From NCBI GenBank assembly GCA_021325145.1, contig JAJPHR010000064.1, positions 1 to 64,000 on the forward strand: a stretch of 64,000 bases of DNA, in the 5' to 3' direction. Origin of the DNA: Verrucomicrobiota bacterium. Lineage in GTDB: Bacteria; Verrucomicrobiota; Verrucomicrobiia; Limisphaerales; Pedosphaeraceae. Below the pieces are notes generated by a model. The model saw only the letters and a list, made by a program, of their open reading frames with translations. It was not told the DNA's origin and searched no databases. Position numbers and translations under genes: made by a program. Below are positions 45,031-54,410 of the stretch, one piece after another. The stretch's first letter is position 1. Each line of letters starts with the position of its first letter.

Positions 45031-48000
45031 TTATTTTCCGGATGTCACCGCGCTTGCCAGTTCAATCAGCGCGGAATCCCGCTCTGGCCCCTTGATAAAA
45101 TCCATCGCTCGGAAGTAACGCGCGCGTTCCTTCTCCGTGGTTTTCGGGTCCAGGATGAGTTGGGCCAGCAACGCGGGCGCTTTGGCCGAACGCGAGCGCC
45201 AGACAATGTCCCGGCCTGCCGGCGTGTTCCAGCCGTCGCCCACCATGGACAACCAGGCCGCGAAGAAGCGGTCTTCCTGGCGGTCTTCGCCAATGCCCAG
45301 GGCTTCGAGATACCAGCGGTCCTTTCCGTCATATTGCCGGGCCAATTCAGCCCACAACCACGCGGCATCCGCGGCGGGGTCATGCCGCAGTGCGATGGCG
45401 CACTCGCGCCGAACTTGCGGCGAGGGATCATGCCCGAGTTTTCTAACCAAAGGAATCAGATCCAGCTTTTGTTCCCTGGCGATTCGCAAGCCGGTGATGC
45501 GCAGGTCTGGGTCCGAGTCCTTGATGGCCATTTCGACGGCTTCCTTCCGGTCGAATTGCGCCAGCAAATACAAGGCGCGGGCGCGCATGCGGGGGTTGTC
45601 ACCGTGAGACCAAAGTTTCATCAATTCCGCTTTGCCTGCGGAATCCATGCTTTTGAGCTTCGTCCAGGCAAGATGGCGCGTGTCAAGGTTGGGCGACTGC
45701 AGCGCCTGCACGCAACCCGCCGCCGTCTCCAGGTCGAGCTTGGGCACGAACGGCTTTGCGCCGCGCGGTGCCACGCGGTAAACCCGTCCGGTCATCCGTG
45801 CCGGGTCGCGGTCCATCATGTTGTGCCCGCCCACGACTGCGTCGTTCCAATCGGCCACATAGATCGAGCCGTCCGGCGCAACGCACACGTCCGAAGGACG
45901 AAACCAGGTATCGTTGCAGGTAAGAATATCCACGACCTCCGCCTGGTACCCCGCGCCGTCCGGCTTCACCGGATAAGCGCGCACAGTCCTCGTTCCGGCA
46001 TCGCAATGAATCATCTGATTGCGAAAAATCTCCGGCAACAAATTGCCCTCGTAAATCGCCATGCCCGTGGGCGCGCCCGCGCCCGTCAACAACAGGTTCG
46101 GCACGACGCCTGGATCATTCTGATGCCAATGGCGATGCGGAATGTCCGGCTCCAAATTGCTTCGTTTGGTTTGCCAGCCCGCGCCGGTCATTTCATCGAA
46201 ATAACCGAAGTTGCCAAACTCCATCACGTAGTTGATGCGCACGCTTCGGTTGCCATCGTCGTCGTTGTCCGATTGCCACAACGTGCCAAAGGAATCGACC
46301 GCCACCTCGTAATTGTTTCGGAAGTTGTGGGCGAGCACCTCCACCTGGCTGCCATCGGGATTGCACCGCAAGACCATTCCGCCGCGATAGGGCTTGCCGG
46401 AATCCTTCACCTCGTCGCCGGCAAGATCAATTACCGGCCGGCCATCCCGATCCCTGAGATGGTGTGATTCGTTGCCAAAATTGAAGTACAACTTTCCGTC
46501 GGGCCCGAACACCATCGCATGCACCCCATGATCGTGGTCAACCCCGCCAATGCCGCTGAACAACACTTCCTTTTTGTCCGCCTTGCCGTCTCCATCGGTG
46601 TCGATGAACCGGAACACATTGGGCGAGCGGCAAACAATCGCCTGATTTCCGAGCACGCAAATGCCCAGTGCCGAGTTGATCTCCGGCCCCTGGTAAAATG
46701 TCGTGGCTTTGTCCGCCACTCCGTCGCCGTCCGTGTCTTCGAGGACCACAATGCGGTCGCCTTCGGGCTGCAGAATTCCCCAAGGCTGGAAGCTCGACCG
46801 GTAATTCACGCCTTCGGTAATCCACACGCGCCCGCGTTCGTCGATGTCCATGTCCGTGGGATTGCGCACCAAGGGTTCGGAGGCAAACAAAGTGACCTCC
46901 AAACCATCTGCCACTGTGAAGCTTTTGAGTGATTCACGCGCTGACTCCGGGCCGGAACCATGCGTGGCTGCAGTTGCATTCCCACCCTGGGAAACCTTTA
47001 GCAATCTGTCGGGCGGCGGTTCGGTGAACACCATGAATTCCACCTGTGCGCCTCCGTTTTGTTCCGTGCCCCCATCGTCCAGTCCCGCTCCGGCAACAAA
47101 GTGCGCGAACCCGCCCTCCGGCAAATCATATTCAATGAGCGACGGCGCGTGCGTGCCAATCCCGCGGAGAACTTTGCCGCCGATCTTCATCGCACCGCCA
47201 TTCACATTCTTGTCGATGCCTATGGTGCCCCAACCCGCGCTGGCGGACTTCCATTTCAAACTGGCCAGCTTGACGGAGGGTCCATCCGCGCGCACGAGTT
47301 CCGGGTCGATCCAATCCGCCCAATCGCAACTATAGCCGTTCCCACCATCCGTCACCACGAGGTAGAGATGCTTCGCTCCCGAGATGTCCGCATCCACTGC
47401 CACGCTCCCGCCTCGCACCAATCCGCTCTTATATTTGGCTTTGGCCGCGGTTGCGCCTCTGGCGCCGGCCGGCGGGGTTGCCGCTGATTTTCGCGGCCCC
47501 TTCGGGTCCAAATTTTGCTGCAAGTCCTCCTCGGTCACCGTCGATTGAACACCATCCGCTGGCACATCCGCCTTCGCAATCCACAAAATCGCGTTCAGAA
47601 TAATCCGCCGGAAATTCTCGTTTCCGAAATTCTTGAAATAATGCGCGCCCGTGAAACCGAAACCCCTTCCGCCATCGGGCCGTTCGTATGCCCAGGCGGT
47701 GTCTTCCGGCATTCCCTTGCGCGAACGCACCACGGGATTGCCGCCGTGCGGATCGTCCGGTTTCTCCCGCGTGCTGTCCGGCGGAACGGCGGTAAGAATC
47801 GGCGTCACGTTCTGGTCCTGGAAGCGCATGTGATAATACCACTCGTCCTGGATCTTAAACGGCTTCACCCCGCGCGTGATGGGATGCTCGGGCAACTTTG
47901 TAAAATCCGCCTCCCAAACGGGATTGACCGACCAGTTCGTCTCAAAGTAGCCGCCAATCCAATTCAAGAATTCCATCCCGCCCCTGTGCGCCGGAACTTC

Positions 48001-48372
48001 GACCGCATAATGCAGGCACGCCAGGCCCGCGCCGCGCTTCATCGCCTCGTTAAGTTGCAGCAAGTGATCGCCCTGAATCGCCGGGTGCCCGTCCCCGCCG
48101 TCCATGTACAACACAATGGCCGCCGCGCCATCGAAAATATTCTTGTCGCTCGGCCAGCCGTTCGTGTACGCGACAGCTTCGATCCCCGGCACCTTGTCGA
48201 GACACTTCTTGAGCAGCAACACGCCCGCATTATGCTCGTGCTCCCCCGGCCCATGGCTCGGCCTTCCGGCCACCAGCACGATTTTCTTGTTGCCCTCGGC
48301 TTGCGAACTAAGGACGAAACCCAGCGAGAGCGTCAGCAGCAAAATCGATGTAGTCCTGATCAGCGTTTTCAT
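45031..48372 (-). CDS. ThuA domain plus PVC-type membrane-bound dehydrogenase, no haem domain
   Basis: 1113 aa with a signal peptide (ILLLTLSLGFVLSSQAEG). Domains: ThuA-like (about 29-270, VLVAGRPSHGPGEHEHNAG; GLACLHYAVEVP), an NPCBM-like beta-sandwich (310-455, GGNGYSCDWADWIDPEL; GIGTHAPSLIEYDL), a PVC-type dehydrogenase propeller (485-900, FASEPLVRNPTDMDIDERGRVWITEGVNYRS; HDHGVHAMVFGPDGKLYFNFGN) and HEAT-like repeats (920-1080). Many relatives end in cytochrome c; no CxxCH is present here. With DUF1080 and isomerase genes it forms a sugar-oxidation cluster, possibly the 3-keto-glycoside route (inference). Confidence 0.85.
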   Translation of the reverse strand: MKTLIRTTSILLLTLSLGFVLSSQAEGNKKIVLVAGRPSHGPGEHEHNAGVLLLKKCLDKVPGIEAVAYTNGWPSDKNIFDGAAAIVLYMDGGDGHPAIQGDHLLQLNEAMKRGAGLACLHYAVEVPAHRGGMEFLNWIGGYFETNWSVNPVWEADFTKLPEHPITRGVKPFKIQDEWYYHMRFQDQNVTPILTAVPPDSTREKPDDPHGGNPVVRSRKGMPEDTAWAYERPDGGRGFGFTGAHYFKNFGNENFRRIILNAILWIAKADVPADGVQSTVTEEDLQQNLDPKGPRKSAATPPAGARGATAAKAKYKSGLVRGGSVAVDADISGAKHLYLVVTDGGNGYSCDWADWIDPELVRADGPSVKLASLKWKSASAGWGTIGIDKNVNGGAMKIGGKVLRGIGTHAPSLIEYDLPEGGFAHFVAGAGLDDGGTEQNGGAQVEFMVFTEPPPDRLLKVSQGGNATAATHGSGPESARESLKSFTVADGLEVTLFASEPLVRNPTDMDIDERGRVWITEGVNYRSSFQPWGILQPEGDRIVVLEDTDGDGVADKATTFYQGPEINSALGICVLGNQAIVCRSPNVFRFIDTDGDGKADKKEVLFSGIGGVDHDHGVHAMVFGPDGKLYFNFGNESHHLRDRDGRPVIDLAGDEVKDSGKPYRGGMVLRCNPDGSQVEVLAHNFRNNYEVAVDSFGTLWQSDNDDDGNRSVRINYVMEFGNFGYFDEMTGAGWQTKRSNLEPDIPHRHWHQNDPGVVPNLLLTGAGAPTGMAIYEGNLLPEIFRNQMIHCDAGTRTVRAYPVKPDGAGYQAEVVDILTCNDTWFRPSDVCVAPDGSIYVADWNDAVVGGHNMMDRDPARMTGRVYRVAPRGAKPFVPKLDLETAAGCVQALQSPNLDTRHLAWTKLKSMDSAGKAELMKLWSHGDNPRMRARALYLLAQFDRKEAVEMAIKDSDPDLRITGLRIAREQKLDLIPLVRKLGHDPSPQVRRECAIALRHDPAADAAWLWAELARQYDGKDRWYLEALGIGEDRQEDRFFAAWLSMVGDGWNTPAGRDIVWRSRSAKAPALLAQLILDPKTTEKERARYFRAMDFIKGPERDSALIELASAVTSGK

Positions 48373-48420
48373 AAAAGTTTTTGGACCACCCTGCCTTCGT
48401 GGTTAATCCCTCCCCATTTC

Positions 48421-49146
48421 TTAGTTCAGCATTTTGATCCGCATATCCTTGAACTGCGCCATCATGGGATGGCCTGCGTGCAATTGCAGGGCCAGCACGC
48501 CAGTCTTGGCTGCCTTGGATTCCTGTTCATCCGTCACGTCCACCGTTACCTGCCCATTGATTTCGTGGATGAGATGGTTTCCTTTCACGATGATGACATA
48601 ATCGTTCCAATCGCCCTTCTTGATCGAAGCCTCGATCTGGGCTGCATCTCCCACGGAACCCACCACGTTCTTCTTTCCCTGGGCGTCGATGACCACTTTT
48701 TCTCCGCGGTTGGCGAGGATGCCGCGGCCCTTTTCCTCATACAAAATCCCGGAGTAAGTTTTACCCGCTTCCATGTCTGCCTGGTAACCCGCCACGACCC
48801 AATATTCCGGCTTCACGATCTTGCTTCGATATTGGACGCCCGAGTTGGCGAATCCAGCCGCATCGCCCGGCACCAGCTTAAACTGAAAGCGCATCTCGAA
48901 GTCGCCCGGCATGCCGTTGGTCCAGACCAGGAACGTGTTCTCCTTCGCAGGATGTTCCTCCGTGGTCTGTCCGGTGATCGCGCCGTCTTTGACCGACCAC
49001 AATTCGTGCACCCCGTCCCAACCACTCAGATCGTGGCCGTTGAACATCGATTCGAACCCCGCCTCCGGATCGGCGGCCAGGGCCGAGACTACACCGGTGA
49101 TGAGAAAAACTGCCAATGCGGGAATAATAGTGCTTTTTGTTTTCAT
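48421..49146 (-). CDS. Exported DUF1080 (3-keto-disaccharide hydrolase-type) protein
   Basis: 241 aa from the ATG at 49146. The signal peptide ends near TGVVSALAA. A concanavalin-like DUF1080 fold follows: FESMFNGHDLSGWDGVHELWSVKDGAITG, FEMRFQFKLVPGDAAGFANSGVQYRSK, YVIIVKGNHLIHEINGQVTVDVTD, GVLALQLHAGHPMMAQFKDMRIK. Family members cleave 3-keto-glycosides. It is 48 bp downstream of a sugar-isomerase gene and 48 bp upstream of the ThuA-dehydrogenase gene on the same strand. Confidence 0.88.
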   Translation of the reverse strand: MKTKSTIIPALAVFLITGVVSALAADPEAGFESMFNGHDLSGWDGVHELWSVKDGAITGQTTEEHPAKENTFLVWTNGMPGDFEMRFQFKLVPGDAAGFANSGVQYRSKIVKPEYWVVAGYQADMEAGKTYSGILYEEKGRGILANRGEKVVIDAQGKKNVVGSVGDAAQIEASIKKGDWNDYVIIVKGNHLIHEINGQVTVDVTDEQESKAAKTGVLALQLHAGHPMMAQFKDMRIKMLN

Positions 49147-49219
49147 TGTTTTGAACAAGTTATTGAGCTAATCGTAAATTTTTCTTTGGCAGGAGCGGCG
49201 CGCTGTGCCGTCCGCGCCA

Positions 49220-50065
49220 TCACTTCAGCGCCTTCTTCAGAAACTTCACGCCCTTTACCGCGATTTCATTCCGCGTCGGCTCCATGCGCCGCCAGATCGC
49301 CGCCGCGCGCGCGATGACTTTCACGTCCGTCGTAAACGATTCGATGACCACATCCCCCTTGTAACCCACGGCCTTTAAGGCCGCCGCAATCGGCTTCCAA
49401 TCAATGTGGTCGTTCCCCGGTGTGCCACGGTCCGAACCACAGGCGTGGAAATGCCCAAGCTGCCGGCCTGCTTTGCGGATCGCCGCCGCCTGGTCTTTCT
49501 CCTCAATGTTCATGTGGAACGTGTCCAGGTGCAGGCGCAACGCCGGGTTGCCGACGTCCTTGATCATGCGCAAGCCCTGGTCGCACGTGTTGATAAAATC
49601 CGTCTCGAACCGGTTCAACGGCTCCAGGCAAATCTGACGCTTCCGTTCCTGCGCATATTTCGCCAGCGACTTAAGATGTCTCACCACCGTTTTCCATTGC
49701 TGTTTGTATTCGTTCGGCGGCACGGCATCCGCGCGTCCGACGGCAGAATACACCGGCCCGATCAACGACGGGCAATCCAGCGTCACCATTTGATCCAGCA
49801 GCCTGCGCATATAATTCAGCCCGGTTTCCTGCGCATCCGGCGTGCCGCGCAAGTCACGATCCGGCCCCATGCAGGCACAAACCGATCCGCAGACCAGGCC
49901 TGCCTTGTCCAACTCCCGTTTTACGTGGGCCGGATCGATATGCGACGGGTCTTCGACCGGAATCTCCACCGTGTCGAATCCCCAGGTTTTGAACTGCTTG
50001 AACCACCGCGTGCTCTCATTCGTGAACGGCGATGTAAATAGAAAGCTGTTGATTCCGAATCTCAT
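49220..50065 (-). CDS. Sugar phosphate isomerase/epimerase (xylose isomerase-like TIM barrel)
   Basis: 281 aa from the ATG at 50065 (MRFGINSFLFTSPF). It is a D-psicose/tagatose 3-epimerase-type barrel: WGFDTVEIPVEDPS, ICLEPLNRFETDFINTCDQGLRMI (metal Glu), LHLDTFHMNIEEKD (metal Asp and His), HFHACGSDRGTPGNDHIDW, DVVIESFTTD (second Glu). No signal peptide, so cytoplasmic. First gene of the minus-strand sugar cluster; it may epimerise the keto-sugar released by the DUF1080 hydrolase (inference). Confidence 0.87.
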   Translation of the reverse strand: MRFGINSFLFTSPFTNESTRWFKQFKTWGFDTVEIPVEDPSHIDPAHVKRELDKAGLVCGSVCACMGPDRDLRGTPDAQETGLNYMRRLLDQMVTLDCPSLIGPVYSAVGRADAVPPNEYKQQWKTVVRHLKSLAKYAQERKRQICLEPLNRFETDFINTCDQGLRMIKDVGNPALRLHLDTFHMNIEEKDQAAAIRKAGRQLGHFHACGSDRGTPGNDHIDWKPIAAALKAVGYKGDVVIESFTTDVKVIARAAAIWRRMEPTRNEIAVKGVKFLKKALK

Positions 50066-50116
50066 AATGTTGATTGAAGTTGCACCAAGGCTATTCCATC
50101 CGCGCGGTGTGTCAAT

Positions 50117-50147
50117 TATGGAGTGCGGTGGCAGAGCGCACTCCATA
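50117..50147. repeat. Perfect 11-bp inverted repeat upstream of the sugar cluster
   Basis: TATGGAGTGCG / CGCACTCCATA with a 9-nt spacer, between divergent genes. It could be an operator or another dispersed hairpin. The rest of 50066-50316 shows nothing clear. Confidence 0.55.
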
Positions 50148-50316
50148 GCCGGCACTGGAGGCGCGCATTCAACCCTTGAGAATCTTCCCGACCGTGGTAA
50201 GTTCCTTGCGTGAGGAATTGCTGTTTACGCCATGCAGGTTTTAAGCCTCAGGCAGAATGCGCGCGGGACGATTCTCGTCTGCCTGAAGACTGCTCCAGTC
50301 GGATTCTCTAAATCGC

Positions 50317-53052
50317 GTGCTGCCAAATAATTTCAGTTGGAAGGCCAGGAAGCTGGCTCTCACCGGGTTGCTGTGCGCCGGGATTTTTTCTCGCTTAATC
50401 AATGTTGCCCAAGCCACGACTTGGCACGTGCGCCAGGATGGCACCGGGAATTTTACGAACATCCAGGCCTGCGTGAATGCGATGGCCGCGGGCGACACCT
50501 GCCTGGTCGGAGCCGGCACCTATCAGGAGCGCGTTAGTTTTCCCTCCTCGAAGTCGGGTCACGCGGGCGCGCTCACCATCATCAAGGCCGAGACGAGCCT
50601 CACTGCGACCAACTGGGGTTTCGACACTTCTGGAGTCAGCTACGTGCACATTGAAGGATTCAGCATCACCCTGCCGGCCTCTTTGACTGGTTGGAACAAT
50701 GGCATCGGCATCCTGATCAACGGCAACAATATCGAGATCATCAGCAATTACTTCTTCGGCACCCATTATCCGGCCATCACGGGCGGCGGCAGCAACGCGC
50801 ATGTCGCCGACAACCACATATATATGTGCGGCAGCGGCATCTACATCGCCGGCACGGGCTGGCTTGTGGAAGGAAACGACGTGGAGCGCCTGCAATTTCA
50901 TTCAGAGATCGGCGATGCGGATTACACCCGTTTCTTCGGATCGTATCACATCATTCGCAGCAATTTTTTTCATGGCACCATTCAGTCGGAGATTGGCCCT
51001 GCCCACGTCGATGGCTTTCAAACTTTCGACGATAATGGCGACACCGCGCAACACATCCGATTCGACGGCAACCGCATGCAGGACTTCTACCACGAGGGGG
51101 CTGAATTGGAGGCGATCTACCACAGCAACACCTTTGACCTGGTGTTCTGCAACAACACTTTTGCCGGGTCCAACTCGGCCATCGGCATCATTGCCTCCAC
51201 CAACCTGCAGCAAGTGCAGATTTTCAACAACGACTTCATCAACATCCAATGCGGTCCTTATTTTGTTCCGCTGACGTCGGGATCGATTTCGAATAACATT
51301 TTTTATGGCACCAGTTGTTTCCTGATCCAGTCCTCCCAGGTTACAGGCGGCAACAATCTTCTGTACTACCCGGGCAGATCCCTCAGTCCCCAGTTTCCCG
51401 GGGACATCGTGAACAAGGATCCACTTTTCGTAAACGTGGCGAACTACGATTTCCATCTGCTCACGAACAGCCCCGCCATCGACAAGGGCGTGCCTTTGAG
51501 CATTGTAACCAACGACATGGACGGGGTGAGTCGGCCGCAAGGCTCCGGCTGGGACATCGGCGCATCTGAGTTTAACTTGGGCCAGGTTGTAAATGCCCCG
51601 AATGTCACTGGCCAACCGCATGGCAGCACGAACGCGCCCGGTTCGACGGCTGTTTTCAGCGCCATGGTTACCGGCACCGCGCCATTGAATTTTCAATGGT
51701 GGCTGGGAGGAATTAGATTAACGAACGGCAGCCACATCAGCGGCGCAACCACCAACACGCTGACCATCACGAACGTCCAGGCGGCGGATGCGGGCCCTTA
51801 CCAACTGGTGGTCACAAATGTCGCGGGCACTGCCAGCAGCGCGGCAGCCACCTTGACCGTGACAGGGCCGCCGGTGATCACGATGCAGCCGGTGACCACG
51901 AATATCGTGGCGGGTTCGAGCGCAAGTTTCAGTGTGGCTGCGGCCGGCACTCCGCCCCTGGGTTATCAGTGGCGCTTCAACGGCATCAATATCGCGAACA
52001 ACAGCCAGTTTAGTGGCGCAATGAATGCCATGCTGACGCTCGCCGCCGCGGCTGTCACCAACGCGGGCGGCTATTCCGTGGTCGTGACGAATTCGAGCGG
52101 GTCGGTAACGAGCGCGGTGGCCTCCCTCACGGTCAGTCCAGCGCCGGCATGCGTTCCGCCTCCTTCCGGGCTGGTCAGTTGGTGGCCGGGAGATGGAAAC
52201 GCCCAGGACATTTGGAGCACGAACAACGGGACCTTGCAAGGCGGCGCAACCGCGAGCGCGGCCGGACGGGTTGGGCAGGCTTTCAGCTTCGACGGCACGA
52301 ACGCGTTTGTGCAAATCCCCAATTCCCCGGCGTTGCGCCCCACCACCCTGACCGTTGAGACTTGGGTACGCTTCGCCTCCTTGGACTCGGTGGGTTCGGG
52401 CGGTTCGCCGGCGGGCGATCAGTACATCGTTTTCAAACAGAACAGCCGGAGCAGCAGTTTCGAAGGGTTTGATCTGAGCAAGACCCGGATTGGCGGCATC
52501 GATGTGTTCCGGTTCCTGGTTTCCTCAGCGGCCGGCCAATCCGTTGAACTCGACTCGACGGCCACAATCACCGCCGGGGTTTGGTATCACGTGGCGGGTG
52601 TGCGCGGGTCGAACTTTACCCAGCTTTACGTCAACGGCCTGTTGCAAGGCCAGGCCAGCATCACCTTCGCTCAGGATTACGGCAACTTTCCGCTCTACTT
52701 CGGCACTTCGGGCGAATCCTACTGGGACCACAAACTTTCCGGGACGCTGGACGAAGTCTCACTTTATAACCGCGCGCTGTCGTCCAACGAAATCTCGGCC
52801 ATTTACGCAATTGGCGCCGCTGGCAAGTGCAAAGCCGCGAGCGGGCCGTTTTTCACCCTGATGGGAAAAAGCGGCGGCAACATTTCTTTCACACTCACCG
52901 GCCAGTCTGGCCAAATCTATAACATCCTCACTTCCTCCGACCTGAAGAATTGGTCTACGGTTGCCACAGTGACGCTGAGTAATTCCACTGCGGTGGTCAC
53001 CCAGCCAGTTGTCGCGGCGCGGCAGTTTTATCGTGCGATGCTGGTTCCTTGA
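50317..53052 (+). CDS. Secreted beta-helix / Ig / LamG protein
   Basis: 911 aa with a GTG start. The signal peptide (LALTGLLCAGIFSRLINVAQA) leads to a right-handed parallel beta-helix (about 35-420; TWHVRQDGTGNFTNIQACVNAMAAGDTCLVGAGTY, then repeated N-rich turns NGNNIEIISNYFFG, DNHIYMCGSGIYI). Two Ig-like domains (about 426-515, 518-607), one LamG (615-838, GLVSWWPGDGNAQD to NRALSSNEISAIY) and the C-terminal SSDLKNWSTV module follow. Beta-helix proteins of this type are often polysaccharide lyases or hydrolases, but no catalytic set could be assigned. Its modules are close in sequence to those of the two proteins at 1-9505. Confidence 0.85.
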   Translation: MLPNNFSWKARKLALTGLLCAGIFSRLINVAQATTWHVRQDGTGNFTNIQACVNAMAAGDTCLVGAGTYQERVSFPSSKSGHAGALTIIKAETSLTATNWGFDTSGVSYVHIEGFSITLPASLTGWNNGIGILINGNNIEIISNYFFGTHYPAITGGGSNAHVADNHIYMCGSGIYIAGTGWLVEGNDVERLQFHSEIGDADYTRFFGSYHIIRSNFFHGTIQSEIGPAHVDGFQTFDDNGDTAQHIRFDGNRMQDFYHEGAELEAIYHSNTFDLVFCNNTFAGSNSAIGIIASTNLQQVQIFNNDFINIQCGPYFVPLTSGSISNNIFYGTSCFLIQSSQVTGGNNLLYYPGRSLSPQFPGDIVNKDPLFVNVANYDFHLLTNSPAIDKGVPLSIVTNDMDGVSRPQGSGWDIGASEFNLGQVVNAPNVTGQPHGSTNAPGSTAVFSAMVTGTAPLNFQWWLGGIRLTNGSHISGATTNTLTITNVQAADAGPYQLVVTNVAGTASSAAATLTVTGPPVITMQPVTTNIVAGSSASFSVAAAGTPPLGYQWRFNGINIANNSQFSGAMNAMLTLAAAAVTNAGGYSVVVTNSSGSVTSAVASLTVSPAPACVPPPSGLVSWWPGDGNAQDIWSTNNGTLQGGATASAAGRVGQAFSFDGTNAFVQIPNSPALRPTTLTVETWVRFASLDSVGSGGSPAGDQYIVFKQNSRSSSFEGFDLSKTRIGGIDVFRFLVSSAAGQSVELDSTATITAGVWYHVAGVRGSNFTQLYVNGLLQGQASITFAQDYGNFPLYFGTSGESYWDHKLSGTLDEVSLYNRALSSNEISAIYAIGAAGKCKAASGPFFTLMGKSGGNISFTLTGQSGQIYNILTSSDLKNWSTVATVTLSNSTAVVTQPVVAARQFYRAMLVP

Positions 53053-53139
53053 TCCTAGACGAGGATTTTGAGCGCGTTGCTTCTTTCGCAACCTCGGCTT
53101 CACTCCGGCTGCGAATGCCAGCCAAACCAAGCGTCGGCC

Positions 53140-53249
53140 CGCGCAACATGCATACCCGCGCCGAAGCCATGGGCGGCACCCTCGATCTTCACAGCGCCCC
53201 GGGCGAAGGCACGACCGTGCGCCTGGCGGTCAGGATGGAAGTCACGTAG
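53140..53249 (+). pseudogene. C-terminal remnant of a histidine kinase (HATPase domain)
   Basis: The frame reads GPRNMHTRAEAMGGTLDLHS, then APGEGTTVRLAVRMEVT and stop. This is the last piece of a NarX/LytS-like HATPase_c domain (N-x-x-x-RAExLGG...S-x-PGxGT-x-v). The N, G1 boxes and the whole sensor part are missing; the preceding frame has no kinase signal. It lies directly after the beta-helix gene stop. Confidence 0.6.
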
Positions 53250-53264
53250 AAAATGGGCATCTGG

Positions 53265-53585
53265 TCACGGAGTAACGGTCACAATCTGGCCTATTTTCAA
53301 CGAGGGTAAAAGAGCGAGCACCTTGGGCATAAGCGGGCGAGTGTGGACCAATCGAATGCTTTGGGCCGCGAGCACAATTATTGCGATGGTGAAGTTGGTC
53401 AGGTTCTGCTGGAATGCGAGGTTGCGGTCACCGGTAATGAAAACTTCAAATTCCTGCTGTGCCAATGCCAACAATCGTCCGTTCTTGATGCCATCCCAAC
53501 CCATCTCATGGACAGTTTTCACCTCGTGACCGGGCAGATCGCGACGCAATCGCCAATCCAGACATTCGTCCAGTAACAGCTTCAC
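53265..53585 (-). CDS. DUF5615 PIN-like toxin
   Basis: 106 aa. The short PIN-like fold starts MKLLLDECLDWRLRRDLPGHEV (acidic DE) and has VFITGDRNLAFQQNL (second acidic site). DUF5615 proteins are thought to be RNase-like toxins paired with DUF433 antitoxins. The start lies 1 bp after the antitoxin stop, the normal order. Confidence 0.85.
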   Translation of the reverse strand: MKLLLDECLDWRLRRDLPGHEVKTVHEMGWDGIKNGRLLALAQQEFEVFITGDRNLAFQQNLTNFTIAIIVLAAQSIRLVHTRPLMPKVLALLPSLKIGQIVTVTP

Positions 53586-53586
53586 C

Positions 53587-53808
53587 TCACGCCGGGGCCA
53601 GCAGTTTTTCCTTGGCAGCTTCGATGAAGCCGATGACCTGCTCGCGTTTTACCGTGGGAAATCCAACCAGAAACTCGTCAATGGTCTCTCCGCCTTCAAG
53701 GTAGTCGATGAGGTTTTGAACCGGAACACGGGTACCGGTGAAAACCGGTGTACCGCCCATGATTTCCGGATCCGAGTGGAGGACGGCTGACAAGTCGGCC
53801 TTTTTCAT
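53587..53808 (-). CDS. DUF433 antitoxin
   Basis: 73 aa: EIMGGTPVFTGTRVPVQNLIDYLEGGETIDEFLVGFPTVKREQV is a complete DUF433 domain, a small winged-helix-like antitoxin. It likely binds the toxin encoded directly downstream and represses their shared promoter. The surrounding region (kinase remnant, orphan lipoprotein) looks like a mobile or variable spot. Confidence 0.87.
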   Translation of the reverse strand: MKKADLSAVLHSDPEIMGGTPVFTGTRVPVQNLIDYLEGGETIDEFLVGFPTVKREQVIGFIEAAKEKLLAPA

Positions 53809-53950
53809 AAGCAGAATGTATCCGAAGCCATAGCGAGTCGCAAGCGGGTTCAGAATGACATGTAGGCGTCGTTACACATTCGGGGGAGCACCGACGAGAG
53901 GCTTGCTTTTTTTCCGGCGAGGCTCAGCTTGGAGCATTAGGACATAACGA

Positions 53951-54328
53951 ATGCGCAAGTGGATCCCAATTCTTTTTCTCTTGATGGCTGGTTGCCAGAC
54001 TCCAAAACAACCGCAAGTGGGAATGAACGATGTTCATGTGCCGAAGGTCTTTCATCCCAGTTTGAATTGGATCGACGAGGCCCCGAGCCACTATGAGCGA
54101 TATCTGGGAATGTTCAGGCAAGGATATTGGGATTGCATCAAGAGGTATATTGAAAACATTGATTACGTCAGTCAGAAATCAGATGCTTACGCCTGTGGAT
54201 GGCTTTCAGAGGTTGCGGGATATAGTGATGGATATACAGCGGCAGAGAGAGATGTAAAAAAAAACATCAAAAGGTTCGGGAAGGAACGCACTGCCAAGTA
54301 CCTAAAGGAAATCTGGGAAGGAGGATGA
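53951..54328 (+). CDS. Small lipoprotein of unknown function
   Basis: 125 aa. The signal peptide ends in the lipobox LMAGC (residues 11-15). The mature part is short and charged: HYERYLGMFRQGYWDCIKRYIENIDYVSQKSDAYACGWLSEVAGYSDGY, ending in a Lys-rich helix. It has two further Cys. No family recognised. The AT-richer codon use than its neighbours hints at transfer (by eye). Confidence 0.65.
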   Translation: MRKWIPILFLLMAGCQTPKQPQVGMNDVHVPKVFHPSLNWIDEAPSHYERYLGMFRQGYWDCIKRYIENIDYVSQKSDAYACGWLSEVAGYSDGYTAAERDVKKNIKRFGKERTAKYLKEIWEGG

Positions 54329-54410
54329 CGAAGATGTTCGTGAGGAGTATTGGCGGGATATCAGGCGGCAGCCGAAGCGAATTCAGGAACGCGTGGCTTA
54401 ACCAGACAAC

